A DNA stretch of 64,000 nucleotides from contig CAWJKE010000010.1 in NCBI GenBank assembly GCA_963843455.1, forward strand, positions 248,001 through 312,000, in the 5' to 3' direction. Below, in pieces: positions 53,323-62,353 of this stretch (position 1 is its first letter; every line of letters begins with the position of its first letter). Made by a program: the position numbers and the translations under genes. Under the pieces are notes generated by a model that did not search any database, was not told the origin of the DNA, and saw only the letters and a program-made list of their open reading frames with translations. This DNA comes from CAIQPS01 sp963843455 (GTDB lineage Bacteria > Actinomycetota > Thermoleophilia > RBG-16-64-13).

Positions 53323-54913
53323 ATGGGCGGATTGCTCAGATTCTTGTTGGGGGGAGCGCTAGGAGCTGTCCTCGGCATCTTGTTCGTGAAGAAGCAGGTG
53401 GTCACAAAGCCGGGTGAGAGCGCAAGCGCTCCGGCGAGCACACCGGACGTGATCCCTCACGCGCGGAGCGTTTCGCCGGCCGCCGTGCCCGAGACCACTC
53501 CGGCCGTGGCCGCGGTCGCCGTCCAAGCGGCAGCGCAACCCGAGGCCGTGCCCCCCACCCCTCCGGCGGAAGTCGTCGCTTCCCCGGCCGCGGTGGTGGC
53601 GCCGGAGCCGGAGCCCGAACCGGAGCCTGAGCCTGCTCCAGTCCCGGTAGCTGAGGTGCCCCCGGCCCCAGTCGCGCCCCCGGCGGTGATAGTCCCATCG
53701 GTCCCTCCGCCCGCGGTTGTGCCCGCGGTGGTGGTACCAGTGCCCGCGCCCGCGCCCGAACCCGAACCCGAACCCGAACCCGAGCCCGAGACCCGAGCCC
53801 GAGCCCGAGCCCCAGGTCGCGCCGGTAACTCCGGACGTCATTGTCCCCGCCGCTGTGGTGGCAGCTACCTTAGCTGCCGAGGCCCCGCCTGCTGACGCGG
53901 CGGCCACCCCCGTCGCGCCGGTACCCGAGAGCGAGAGCCATCCGGGAGCCTGGGTTGCAGCGGGTGTGGCAGGTGTCGCGGCTGCCGGGCTCGCGGACAC
54001 GGGTCTGGAGGAGGACGATCGATACGCGCCGTCTGCATCGGCTGCAGCGGTAGCGGGCGCCGAAACGGCAGCCGCGGTGGTGGATATCCCGTCACCGGCT
54101 CCCCTGACTCCTCCGGTACCTTCGTACGAGGATCTGGTCGCACCGCCGATCGAGGAAGCATTCGACACCGCCGATGTCTCTGAGTCCGTCGTGATCATGA
54201 GCCCGGAGCTACTCGAGGAGCCCCTGCCCGGAGCCGGCTGGGAGTCTTCGGCCGTCTTCGTGGAGGAGGAATCGGAGCTTGAGGACCTACTACCGGTGGT
54301 CCCTGACGACATCCTTCCCTATGAAGGGCCCCAAATCGACTCCGCCGCGGCGGCTGCCGACGAGACCTGGGATACGGCCGGCTCACCGGAGGAAGCGCCC
54401 CCTGAGTATCCCGCCGTGCCGGCTGAAGTGGCCGTCGACGATGCGCTCAGCGAAGATCTGAAGTCACGCATCGAGGAGACGCGGCGGAGGATCCGCGAGG
54501 AACTGGAGAAGCCATTCGCCGCCGTCGATCAGGACAGCCCTGTTGAGACCCCCGCTCGCTCGGCGCCGGTTGTGGCCGAGCCGTCGGCCGCGGCGCCGGT
54601 AGCCGGAGCGTCGCAAGTTATCGGCGAGCCGGTGAGCGTGAGGCCCGCCCCGGCGAGCGGGGGTGCAGGCCCCTCTGCGCCCGCCGCGGCGGAGGTAGGC
54701 GGGGACGGCGCCGACTACGACGCCATGCGCGCCCGGATCGAACTCACACGAAGCCGGCTTAAGGCGAAGGCCTTCGATGCGATGATGGCAGGGGAAGCGG
54801 CACTTCTCGGACGCGACCCGGCCTCCCCCGCTTCGACCCGCCCGGCCCCCGCCTTCGACAGCGATATCGAGGAAACGGTCGACAGCACGCTCCGCGAGGA
54901 AGAACCGAGCTAG
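53323..54913 (+). CDS. Anchored Glu-Pro-rich acidic protein, with one frameshift
   Basis: About 530 residues of unknown function. The N-terminus has one Gly/Leu-rich membrane helix (LLRFLLGGALGAVLGILFV) followed by KK, as in YtxH-like proteins, so the rest is probably cytoplasmic. Long Ala/Pro/Val-rich stretches follow, with two Glu-Pro repeat blocks (about residues 97-108 and 145-165), then an acidic region. Near the C-terminus are two similar helices, DLKSRIEETRRRIREELEKP and YDAMRARIELTRSRLKAKAF. A single extra A at 53791 inside the second Glu-Pro block shifts the frame; the downstream frame continues the same repeat. ATG 53323 has GAAGGGG upstream. It converges on the YhaM-like gene. Confidence 0.75.
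53755..53813 (+). repeat. Tandem hexanucleotide Glu-Pro repeat
   Basis: About nine copies of a CCCGAA or CCCGAG hexamer encode a Glu-Pro run within the anchored acidic protein. One extra A (53791) interrupts the array between the fifth and sixth copies, shifting frame. Changes of whole units would not alter the frame, so this is not an obvious phase-variation tract. Confidence 0.8.
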
Positions 54914-55983
54914 GAGGTCCTCCCCCCGAAGTCGTCTTCACCCGGTGGCAGGAAGTCCTCCTCTTGGTGCGCCGCCCGGGGGACGTGAAGGGGCCTGCGG
55001 AAGAGGTTGCGTAGATCAGTCCAGGGGGCGTCACGTGACCCCTCGACGATCTCCAGGAAACCCTTTACCTTGGCGTCGAGATTATCCACGTGGTGAAGGA
55101 TAAGGGCCTCGATGGTCTTGGGGCGCTTGGGTGAGCCCCATTCCAGCTCGCCATGATGGCTGACGATGCAGTGGAGCAGTTGCTGGAGCTTGGCTTCGGG
55201 GAACGACGGTAGCTGGGCTGCCTTTTCGGCTACCAGCACGACCCCCTGGATGACGTGTCCCAGGAACCTGCCCGCGTCGGTGAAGTCGATCGTGGTCTCG
55301 AAAGCCAGTTCCCGGGTCTTGCCGATGTCGTGGAGGAGCGCAGCGGTGAGAAGCAGGTCGCGGTCCACTCGCCCGTACTGCTGTGCTACGAACTCGCACA
55401 TCTCCGCGACCGCGACGGTGTGCTCGACCAGACCTCCCAGGTAAGCGTGGTGATAGACCTTGGCTGCTGGGGCCGCGGTGAAGGTGTCGAGAAAGGCTTG
55501 GTTCCCGAAGATGAGTTCGAGCAGTGCCGCGTAGTCGCGGTCGTAGACCGACCCGATATGGAATTGCAGGAAGCCCCTGAGCTCATCGATGTCGCGGTAG
55601 GTGGAAGGAAGGAAATCCCGGGCCGCCACGGCGCCGGGCGGCGCGGCGGCGATGCTGGCGGCCTCCAATTGGGGCCTTCCTTGATACTCCGTGACCCGGG
55701 CGCACACCGTCACGAGGTCACCGACTTTCACTCCGGGGGCGACCGATTCGACCTCCCACACCGTGCAGTCGACCGTGCCCGTGCGGTCGCCCACCCGCAG
55801 TTTGAAGAACGGCTTGCCCTGCCTGGTCTGGCGGGTCTCCTTGGCAGAGAGAAGGTACACGCCTTCGACGCTCGTTCCCGGGACTAGGTCGACCACAGCT
55901 ATCCGCGCGGTATCGTCGCTCGTGTTGTCACTGTAAGACCCTGCTCCGAACGAAGTGCTCAGGTCCAGTTGATCCTCGTTCAC
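54910..55983 (-). CDS. YhaM-like 3'-5' exoribonuclease (OB-fold plus HD domain)
   Basis: About 357 residues. The N-terminal OB-fold (VEGVYLLSAKETRQTRQGKP, then FKLRVGDRTGTVDCTVWE) is a nucleic-acid binding domain. The C-terminal HD domain has YLGGLVEHTVAVAEMCEFVA, the metal-binding HD in LLTAALLHDIGKTREL, and HCIVSHHGELEWGSPKRPKT. The combination is that of YhaM/Cbf1 exoribonucleases. GTG 55983 with GAGGG upstream is preferred over an upstream TTG at 56010. It follows the MFS gene on the same strand by about 57 bases and shares a CTAG with the convergent gene as both stop codons. Confidence 0.9.
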   Translation of the reverse strand: MNEDQLDLSTSFGAGSYSDNTSDDTARIAVVDLVPGTSVEGVYLLSAKETRQTRQGKPFFKLRVGDRTGTVDCTVWEVESVAPGVKVGDLVTVCARVTEYQGRPQLEAASIAAAPPGAVAARDFLPSTYRDIDELRGFLQFHIGSVYDRDYAALLELIFGNQAFLDTFTAAPAAKVYHHAYLGGLVEHTVAVAEMCEFVAQQYGRVDRDLLLTAALLHDIGKTRELAFETTIDFTDAGRFLGHVIQGVVLVAEKAAQLPSFPEAKLQQLLHCIVSHHGELEWGSPKRPKTIEALILHHVDNLDAKVKGFLEIVEGSRDAPWTDLRNLFRRPLHVPRAAHQEEDFLPPGEDDFGGRTS

Positions 55984-56040
55984 GCTACCCTCGCTTGACG
56001 ACTCGCTCAATCCCCATTCTAGCTGAGCGCGCGGACGCTA

Positions 56041-57651
56041 TCAGTGGGGGAGGAACGGTATCCTGCTGGTCCCCCGCTCCCTCCTGTTGTAGAAGAAGCA
56101 TGCCGGGATGACTGCCAGGCCGATGATGATCGCCGCGATGAGGAAGAAGTTGCTGAACACCGTGTGGAGGGCCTGGTCGAGCGCCGCCGCCGCCGCGTCT
56201 TGCGTCGCCTGCCATTGCGCATCGGTGAGGCCGCTCGGCCGGACGATGGGGATGTTGATATCCACCGAAAGCGAATTGAAGCGCCGGACTCCCCAGGAAC
56301 TCATCACCGCCAGCCCTATGACCATCCCCACCATCCGGGAGACCGTGACCAGGGCGGAGCCGGTGGCCATCCACATGGTTCCCGACGCCGAGGTCACCGT
56401 TGCTCCGATCGGCCCCACCACAAGGCCGAAGCCAAGTCCGCTGATGAGCAGGTCTCGGGTCATCTGCAAGTTGCCGGGATCGACGGGCCACCGGCTCACC
56501 AGCAGGTAGCCCCCGCACGCTACCAGGAATCCGAGGACTGCTGTCGCCCGGTACCCAATGTAGTCCGCGAGCCAGCCTCCCACCACGGCCCCAACCGGGA
56601 TCATCAGCGTCAGGCGGATGAGCAGCAGACCACTCCCGATCTCCGTGAGGCCAAAAAGGGTGTTGGCGTAAAGCGGGAGCTCCACCATGCCGATGATGAG
56701 CGCCGCCCCCACCAGGAAGTTTGCGATGTTCGCCGCGGCAAAGGGAGGCTTCCGAAACAGGTCGAGCCGGATGAGCGGCCGCTCGGTGCGTCGCTCGTAG
56801 AGGATGAAAGCCGCAAAAGCCAGCGCTGCGACAAGCAGCCAGGGCCAGCGCACCGGTGAGCCCGAGTTGGAGTCGCCTACCATCTGTGTCCCCGTGCCCA
56901 ACCCGATGGTGACGCCGGCCAGAGAAATCGCCATGAGCACCGCGCCGAGGTAGTCCACCCGGCCTCGCTCCCACCAGTGCTTGCGCCGCCCGTCGCCGCC
57001 GGCCGGCTGGGCGGCGCCCTCGGCGTCTTGATACGACGGTGTGGCTCCCGGCCGCAGGAGGCGCCAGCAGATGGGCATCAACAGCAGGCAGAGTGGGATG
57101 TTCACCAGGAAGATAAGGCGCCAACTCCAGGCCATGGCCAGTCCGGCTCCGTAGAGCGGGCCGAGCACTCCCCCGGCCTCGGCTGCCCCGCCGACGATGC
57201 CCAGTACCAGGCCGCGCCGCGCCAACGGGAACATGTCCGCCGCCGCGGCCATGGCGATCGGCACGAGCGCCCCTCCTCCTGCTGCTTGGACGACCCGGGC
57301 CGCCACGAAGAGATCCAACCGCTGGATGACGACGCACAACGCGCTTCCCACCATGAAGAGCACGAGCGCGACGATCGTCGTCGGGCGCCGGCCCCAGACG
57401 TCGGCCAGCCTCCCGAACAGCGGCATGGCGATCGTATAGCCAAGGAGGTAGGCGGTGATGATCCAGCCGGCGTCGTTGAGGTTGCGCACGTCGATGTACA
57501 ACGAACGCATGATCGACGGCATGACCGTGAGGACCATGGTCTGATCCAGGGCCGCGACGAAGACCGCGGCGCCCAGCGCCACCATGGCAAGGGTCGCTCC
57601 CCGCGAGAGTGCCTTGTTCGCCGGCTTGCGGTCGGCAGTCGGGGAGATCAC
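56041..57651 (-). CDS. MFS exporter of the DHA2 (14-helix) type, partner of the LprG-like lipoprotein
   Basis: About 536 residues with around 14 hydrophobic segments. The N-terminus has LGAAVFVAALDQTMVLTVMP, typical of DHA2 transporters, and then the motif A-like GRLADVWGRRPTTIVALVLF. Motif C-like Gly-rich helix LGIVGGAAEAGGVLGPLYGA is also present. GTG 57651 lies two bases after the stop of the LprG-like gene, so the pair is coupled. In mycobacteria the same lipoprotein-MFS pair (LprG and P55/Rv1410c) moves triacylated lipids and lipoglycans to the cell surface. A similar lipid-export role is inferred. Confidence 0.87.
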   Translation of the reverse strand: MISPTADRKPANKALSRGATLAMVALGAAVFVAALDQTMVLTVMPSIMRSLYIDVRNLNDAGWIITAYLLGYTIAMPLFGRLADVWGRRPTTIVALVLFMVGSALCVVIQRLDLFVAARVVQAAGGGALVPIAMAAAADMFPLARRGLVLGIVGGAAEAGGVLGPLYGAGLAMAWSWRLIFLVNIPLCLLLMPICWRLLRPGATPSYQDAEGAAQPAGGDGRRKHWWERGRVDYLGAVLMAISLAGVTIGLGTGTQMVGDSNSGSPVRWPWLLVAALAFAAFILYERRTERPLIRLDLFRKPPFAAANIANFLVGAALIIGMVELPLYANTLFGLTEIGSGLLLIRLTLMIPVGAVVGGWLADYIGYRATAVLGFLVACGGYLLVSRWPVDPGNLQMTRDLLISGLGFGLVVGPIGATVTSASGTMWMATGSALVTVSRMVGMVIGLAVMSSWGVRRFNSLSVDINIPIVRPSGLTDAQWQATQDAAAAALDQALHTVFSNFFLIAAIIIGLAVIPACFFYNRRERGTSRIPFLPH

Positions 57652-57653
57652 GG

Positions 57654-58355
57654 CTATATGGGCGCCTTGATGTCTACGTAGACATCGAGATTCGAAAGGA
57701 CGATACTGCGCCAAGTGTCCTTAGGCTCGTCCAAAGTAGCGGGTCCGTGAATGTCCACCTCGTAGACGTAACTGTCGCTGATCCCGATCCAGATATCGGT
57801 CGGAAAGGTGTCGGTAGTATCCACAGCCCCCGCGATGGCCTTGACCTCGGCGGCCGCCACCTTGCCGGTGATGTGGTAGCACTCCACGCCGCCCTTCGTA
57901 TCCGTGCCCACGTACTTCGCATCGGTTATGCGCTGGAGTATCTGGATGGTGCCTGCCGCCAGGCTGAGCTTGCCCACCGGGCTGGATTCCATGGGGATGG
58001 TCTGCCACGCGCCAAGCTGCAGATACTGTGTATCGCCGACCTGGACGAAGTTCAGGGTCAGCGGGATACCGCCCTGAGTCACGTCGATGGCCGCCTGCAT
58101 ATTGCCTTCGGAGTTCACGTCGCCGGTTATGCGGGCGATGTCCAGACCGGCGCTTGGCTCGCTATTTGCCGGCTTGTGGACCTCGTAGACGAAATGGAAG
58201 CCCTCGATCTGCTGCATCTTCGCCGAGGAAGCGGCGAGGACGGCTTCGGGGTCGACCGGCTCGCTTGCACCCCCGCACCCGAACAGGCACAGCGCGACCA
58301 GGCTCACGATCAACGCGGTCACGACGGCGAGCGGGCGGTACCTGGGTCGTCTCAT
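57654..58355 (-). CDS. LprG-like (LppX/LprAFG family) lipoprotein
   Basis: About 233 residues. The signal peptide (basic RRPRYRP, hydrophobic core, lipobox LFGC) marks an exported lipoprotein. The mature part has the LppX_LprAFG outline: VLAASSAKMQQIEGFHFVYE, GDVNSEGNMQAAIDV, NFVQVGDTQYLQLG, QILQRITDAKYVGTDTKGGV and ending WRSIVLSNLDVYVDIKAP. The family has a hydrophobic pocket that carries lipids. ATG 58355 is chosen as the start of the signal peptide. It is followed at once by the MFS exporter gene. Confidence 0.87.
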   Translation of the reverse strand: MRRPRYRPLAVVTALIVSLVALCLFGCGGASEPVDPEAVLAASSAKMQQIEGFHFVYEVHKPANSEPSAGLDIARITGDVNSEGNMQAAIDVTQGGIPLTLNFVQVGDTQYLQLGAWQTIPMESSPVGKLSLAAGTIQILQRITDAKYVGTDTKGGVECYHITGKVAAAEVKAIAGAVDTTDTFPTDIWIGISDSYVYEVDIHGPATLDEPKDTWRSIVLSNLDVYVDIKAPI

Positions 58356-58480
58356 AGCGTCATTATGCGGCCTGGCCCCAAAGCGCACAAGCGCCACGAA
58401 GCCACCCCTACTCGCCGCGCGGTCGCCGCGCCTGCTACAATTACCCGGCAGCACTCTAGCCGGCTTCACAGGGGATTTCG

Positions 58481-58954
58481 ATGGCAGCTGAGAACAGGCA
58501 CACCCACCCCAACTACTCCTCGGGCGAAGACTACATCCTGGAATTCCGCAGTTTCCGGTATGGATTCAACAGCGTCGATTTCGCTCAGAGGGTCGAGATG
58601 GCCGCGGTGGAGTTGGGTTTGGTCGAGCCCGGGATGCTACGCCACGACGAGTGCGCCGATCTGGTGCAACTGGTCGCCGGCGGCACCATTGAATTCCCCG
58701 TCAGTTCGCTTGGCGAGTATCTGCTCGAGCGAGGCGATGACGTCCTGACTCTTCACGGCGAGTGCTTGGTGTACTGGCTGCGCGAGCTCGTCTTTCGCAG
58801 CGCCTGGTTAGACCTCCGGCTCATCGAGGGGCAGCTCGAGGTGGCTTTCGACGACGAATCCGGTGCCTTCGTCTACTTCCCCACGGGGCACCGCTCCAGA
58901 CGCATCGGGCCTCCGCCCCATCCCTCCTGGCAAGAGGTGGCCTACACTCGTTGA
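58481..58954 (+). CDS. Protein of unknown function, 157 residues
   Basis: It starts at ATG 58481 with GGGG upstream and shows no family I recognise. The protein is acidic, without signal peptide or membrane helix, and contains EDYILEFRSFRYGFNSVDFA near the start and LGEYLLERGDDVLTLHGECL in the middle. The conserved-looking aromatic tail ends SWQEVAYTR. It overlaps the next unknown gene by four bases (TTGA), and a Mut7-C and a DedA gene follow, so these form a rightward cluster divergent from the LprG pair. Confidence 0.7.
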   Translation: MAAENRHTHPNYSSGEDYILEFRSFRYGFNSVDFAQRVEMAAVELGLVEPGMLRHDECADLVQLVAGGTIEFPVSSLGEYLLERGDDVLTLHGECLVYWLRELVFRSAWLDLRLIEGQLEVAFDDESGAFVYFPTGHRSRRIGPPPHPSWQEVAYTR

Positions 58955-59292
58955 CAGTCGGCATGCCGACGGGCTCATCACAGTCCCAGCGACTGGCGTT
59001 CAAACGGGCCTTCACTGCGTACTTCTTGGAGTTGGACTCGCCCGGCATCGCCGATCCCACAGCTGCCTTCGAGGCCGCGCGGGGCTACCTCACCCTCCTT
59101 TGGGAACAACTGGGTCCCGCGGAACTCATGCACCGGCTCGATGACGAGACCACCCATCTCGCCGGCCAGGTGGAGCAAGATCTGAGGCACCGGTTTGCCG
59201 GTCGTACCAGTCAACCCGCTTACGAGAACCTCGAGGACCGCCTGCGGGAATGTTTCGAGTACGGGCTGTCACAGTTACCACCTCCTGCCTAA
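58951..59292 (+). CDS. Protein of unknown function, about 113 residues
   Basis: It starts at TTG 58951, overlapping the upstream stop (TTGA), or at ATG 58963. It is predicted all-helical, with FKRAFTAYFLELDSPGIADP, FEAARGYLTLLWEQLGPAEL and a terminal FEYGLSQLP. It has no signal peptide or known domain. The coupling to the preceding unknown gene suggests a shared function. Its stop lies 24 bases before the Mut7-C start. Confidence 0.65.
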   Translation: MTVGMPTGSSQSQRLAFKRAFTAYFLELDSPGIADPTAAFEAARGYLTLLWEQLGPAELMHRLDDETTHLAGQVEQDLRHRFAGRTSQPAYENLEDRLRECFEYGLSQLPPPA

Positions 59293-59315
59293 CAGGTGAC
59301 GCGGGGCGAAGCTGC

Positions 59316-59807
59316 ATGATGACCGAGGCCCCGAATCCTGAGAAGCTTCTCGTCGACCGCACCCTCGGCCGTCTGGTTCGCTGGCTGCGGCTGCTGGGCT
59401 ACGACACGATCTGGGACAAAGAAGCGGGTCCCGCCGCGCTGCTTCTCCGGGCGGAGCGGGAAGGCCGGGTACTACTCACCCGAGATACCCTGCTGGTCGA
59501 GCGCCGGGTCGTTCATCTCCGACGCGTGAGCGCGGTTCTGCTACGCGGCGATCTGCTGCTCGAGCAACTCCAACAGCTTCAGGCTGACGAGGGGCTGCGT
59601 CGGGTGGGCCCGCCTCGCTGCCTGGTGTGCAACGGTTCTCTCGATGCTCTTGGAGCGGAAGAGGTGTGCCACCGCGTGCCTGTCTACGTGGCCGCGACCC
59701 AGGAGAAGTACACCTATTGCTCGGTCTGCGACAGGGTCACCTGGCCGGCGACTCACTGGGACGACATGCGGCGGCGGTTGGCTGAAGCTGGCATTGTTGA
59801 CGCTTGA
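59316..59807 (+). CDS. Mut7-C RNase domain protein
   Basis: About 163 residues of the Mut7-C (PIN-like) family. It begins with KLLVDRTLGRLVRWLRLLGY, with the catalytic Asp in the first strand, and continues LLTRDTLLVERR. A zinc ribbon follows: CLVCNGSLDALG and, after VPVYVAATQEKYTYC, a second Cys pair in YCSVCDRVTWPATHW. The family is predicted to be an RNase. ATG 59316 or 59319 may start it. It lies 30 bases before the DedA gene. Confidence 0.9.
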   Translation: MMTEAPNPEKLLVDRTLGRLVRWLRLLGYDTIWDKEAGPAALLLRAEREGRVLLTRDTLLVERRVVHLRRVSAVLLRGDLLLEQLQQLQADEGLRRVGPPRCLVCNGSLDALGAEEVCHRVPVYVAATQEKYTYCSVCDRVTWPATHWDDMRRRLAEAGIVDA

Positions 59808-59837
59808 CCTACACGGCATGCGGTAGAATCCCCGACC

Positions 59838-60500
59838 ATGAGCTTCTTTCAGGATTGGCTTATTCCCCTTCTCGAGAACAACGCCCTGCTCATCGTGTTC
59901 GTGACGATGGTGGCCGAGAGTGCCTGCATACCTATCCCCAGCGAGATCGTTGTTCCGTACGGGGGCTTTCTTGCGGCGCAGGGCCATACCCAGCTCTGGA
60001 TGGTCATCGCTGTGGCGACTCTGGCCAATCTCGTCGGCTCCAGCATCGCGTACGGAATAGGACGCTTCGGTGGCCGGGTCCTGTTCGTGCGCTACGGGCG
60101 CTACGTCGGGGTGTCGGCCCATCACCTGGACAGGGCCGACCGCTGGTTCGTCCGCTACGGCCCGGCGACCGTCTTCTTCACCCGGATGATGCCCGGCATC
60201 CGCACGTTCATCTCTCTTCCTGCCGGCATAGCGAAGATGCCGTTCGCCAAATTCTTGATCTATTCGCTTTTTGGCTCGGTCATCTGGAATGCGGGGCTGG
60301 CATACCTCGGCTACGCGGCCGGCAAAGCCGCCGGGGAGGATCCCTGGGGCGCGCTCCAGGAGACCTTCAGCCGCTACAACCGGGTCTTCTACGTCGTTCT
60401 GGCCGTCGTGGTGCTGGCTCTGATCGGGTGGGGAGTGTGGCGCTGGCGGAAACGCCGGGACCGGCTGGCGAACGAGCCGGAGAGCCCGGCAGGGTCCTAG
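59838..60500 (+). CDS. DedA family membrane protein
   Basis: A 220-residue protein of the DedA/SNARE-associated family. It has the conserved re-entrant region ESACIPIPSEIVVPYGGFLA, GSSIAYGIGRFGGRVLF, and the second motif FFTRMMPGIRTFISLPAGIA with its Arg. Four or five membrane segments are predicted and a basic tail ends the protein. DedA proteins act in undecaprenyl-phosphate or lipid flipping and proton-dependent membrane homeostasis. The stop codon shares CTAG with the convergent ABC-ATPase gene. Confidence 0.93.
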   Translation: MSFFQDWLIPLLENNALLIVFVTMVAESACIPIPSEIVVPYGGFLAAQGHTQLWMVIAVATLANLVGSSIAYGIGRFGGRVLFVRYGRYVGVSAHHLDRADRWFVRYGPATVFFTRMMPGIRTFISLPAGIAKMPFAKFLIYSLFGSVIWNAGLAYLGYAAGKAAGEDPWGALQETFSRYNRVFYVVLAVVVLALIGWGVWRWRKRRDRLANEPESPAGS

Positions 60501-61312
60501 GACAGGACTTTGGAGAGGAAGAGCTTGGTCCGCTCTTCCTGCGGGTTGACGAGGACCTGTTCGGGGGGCCCCATCTCCACGATGACGCCTCCATCCATGA
60601 GGGCGACGCCGTCTGCGGCTTCCTTGGCGAAGCCGATCTCATGGGTCACGACCACCATGGTCATGCCTTCGAAGGCCAGTTTCTTCATGACGTCGAGCAC
60701 CTCTCCCACCAATTCGGGGTCGAGGGCTGAGGTCGGCTCGTCGAAGAGCATGAGCTTGGGCTTCATGGCCAGAGCGCGGGCGATGGCGACCCGCTGTTGC
60801 TGGCCGCCGGAGAGCTGTCCCGGATACACGTCCAGCTTGTCCTTGAGCCCGACCTGACAAAGCAAGAGCTCCGCATCGGCCTCGGCCTGCTTGCGCGGCT
60901 CCTTCTTCACCCTGATGGGGGCTTCCATGACGTTCTCGATAGCCGTCAGATGCGGGAAGAGATTGAAACGCTGGAACACCATCCCGATCGTGGAGCGCTG
61001 GCGAGACACCTCGCGCGGGGGCATCTCGTGCAGTACGTCTCCCTTCTGCCTATAGCCCATGAGCTCGCCGTCGACCCAAAGACGGCCGGCGTCGATCTTC
61101 TCCAGGTGGTTGATGCAGCGAAGGAGCGTCGACTTGCCACCGCCCGAGGGCCCGAGAAGTACGAACGTCTCGCGCGGTTTGACCACGAAGTCGATCCCCT
61201 TGAGCACTTCGAGCCTGCCGAACGACTTCCAGACCTGTTCGGCTTTGACCATCGGCTCTCCCGAGAACCTGGTAGTACCGACATCAAGGCCGACCTCGAG
61301 CTCAGAAGACAC
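60497..61312 (-). CDS. Polar amino-acid ABC transporter ATP-binding protein (GlnQ/HisP type)
   Basis: A 271-residue ATPase. Walker A is LLGPSGGGKSTLLRCINHLE, the Q loop is IGMVFQRFNLFPHLT, the signature is LSGGQQQRVAIARALA and Walker B is LMLFDEPTSALDPE, with the switch His in VVVTHEIGFA. It has an N-terminal extension of about 20 residues. Its start overlaps the end of the permease gene by 11 bases. It powers uptake of a polar amino acid with the permease and binding protein upstream. Confidence 0.95.
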   Translation of the reverse strand: MSSELEVGLDVGTTRFSGEPMVKAEQVWKSFGRLEVLKGIDFVVKPRETFVLLGPSGGGKSTLLRCINHLEKIDAGRLWVDGELMGYRQKGDVLHEMPPREVSRQRSTIGMVFQRFNLFPHLTAIENVMEAPIRVKKEPRKQAEADAELLLCQVGLKDKLDVYPGQLSGGQQQRVAIARALAMKPKLMLFDEPTSALDPELVGEVLDVMKKLAFEGMTMVVVTHEIGFAKEAADGVALMDGGVIVEMGPPEQVLVNPQEERTKLFLSKVLS

Positions 61313-62285
61313 CGGGATCCACCCCCGCCTTGCGTTCGAGCCGCTTCATCGCCTTCTTCTCTGCTGCTGCTGCCTCCTTGTCGCCGAACCCCTTGGCGAA
61401 ATACCTCTCCAGGTAGTGCTGGCCGATCGTGAGCAACGTCGTGAGGAAGAGGTACCAGATGCAGGCGACTATCAGAAGAGGCATGATCTTGAAGTTCTGG
61501 GAGTAGGCGATCGTGATGTTGGTCATCAGTTCCCGGCCGGAGATGAGCGCCACCAGGGAGGTCGTCTTGAGCATGGAGATAGTCTCGTTGCCCATGGGGG
61601 GGATGATGACCCTCATCGCCTGCGGCAGCACGATCCGGCGCATCGTCATGCCAAAAGACATGCCCAGGGACTCCGCAGCCTCGGTCTGGCCCTTCTCCAC
61701 GGAGATGATGCCGGCGCGTACGAGCTCGGCTGCGTACGCGGCCTCGTTCAAGCCCAAGGCCAGAATTGAGGCAATCAACACGCCGATGATCACGTTGGTA
61801 TCCGCCGACCCGAAGACCAGGCCGGTGAACGGGAAGCCGAGGAAGAACCTCGGGTACAGGATGGCGAAATTACCCCAGAGGAGGATCTGCACATAAAGCG
61901 GCGTCCCGCGGAAGAACCAGATGTACAGCCAGGCCAACCCGGAGAGCACGTAGTTCTTCGAAAGCCGCATCACCGCCAGCAGTGTGCCGCCCACCATGCC
62001 CATGACCATGGCGATGACAGTGAGCTCTATCGTGCGGACAACGCCACGCAACACGAGGGGCTTGAACATCCAGAGCCCCACTGTGTCCCAATCAAGGTTG
62101 GTGTTCTTGGCGAGTGAGTAGATGAGCGCTGCGAAGATGTAAAGGATCACGACCGAGGCGACCCAGCGGCCCCAATGTCTTATTGGGACCGCCTTGATCG
62201 CCTCGGGTCGTGCTTCCGGCCCGCTTGACCCGCGGTTCTTGACTACCGCGGGTGAGTCTCCAACATGTGGGTCAGCGGGTCCCAC
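61302..62285 (-). CDS. Polar amino-acid ABC transporter permease (HisM/GlnP type)
   Basis: A 327-residue permease. After a polar N-terminus and a first membrane helix (VASVVILYIFAALIYSLAKN), the core begins VLRGVVRTIELTVIAMVMGM. The EAA loop that contacts the ATPase is intact (EAAYAAELVRAGIISVEKGQ and EAAESLGMSFGMTMRRIVLP). YIWFFRGTPLYVQILLW is characteristic of the family. It lies between the ATPase and the binding protein in the usual order. A Lys/Arg-rich tail ends the protein. Confidence 0.94.
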   Translation of the reverse strand: MGPADPHVGDSPAVVKNRGSSGPEARPEAIKAVPIRHWGRWVASVVILYIFAALIYSLAKNTNLDWDTVGLWMFKPLVLRGVVRTIELTVIAMVMGMVGGTLLAVMRLSKNYVLSGLAWLYIWFFRGTPLYVQILLWGNFAILYPRFFLGFPFTGLVFGSADTNVIIGVLIASILALGLNEAAYAAELVRAGIISVEKGQTEAAESLGMSFGMTMRRIVLPQAMRVIIPPMGNETISMLKTTSLVALISGRELMTNITIAYSQNFKIMPLLIVACIWYLFLTTLLTIGQHYLERYFAKGFGDKEAAAAEKKAMKRLERKAGVDPGVF

Positions 62286-62353
62286 CGTGGCTTCCTATCT
62301 CAACCGGCGAACGTGCCCAGATTAATCCCGGGCTTGTCGATGGGCACGATGCC

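Noticed and set aside
53755..53813. Glu-Pro hexamer repeat as a phase-variation switch
   Set aside because: Gain or loss of whole six-base units keeps the reading frame; the frame break is a separate single A.
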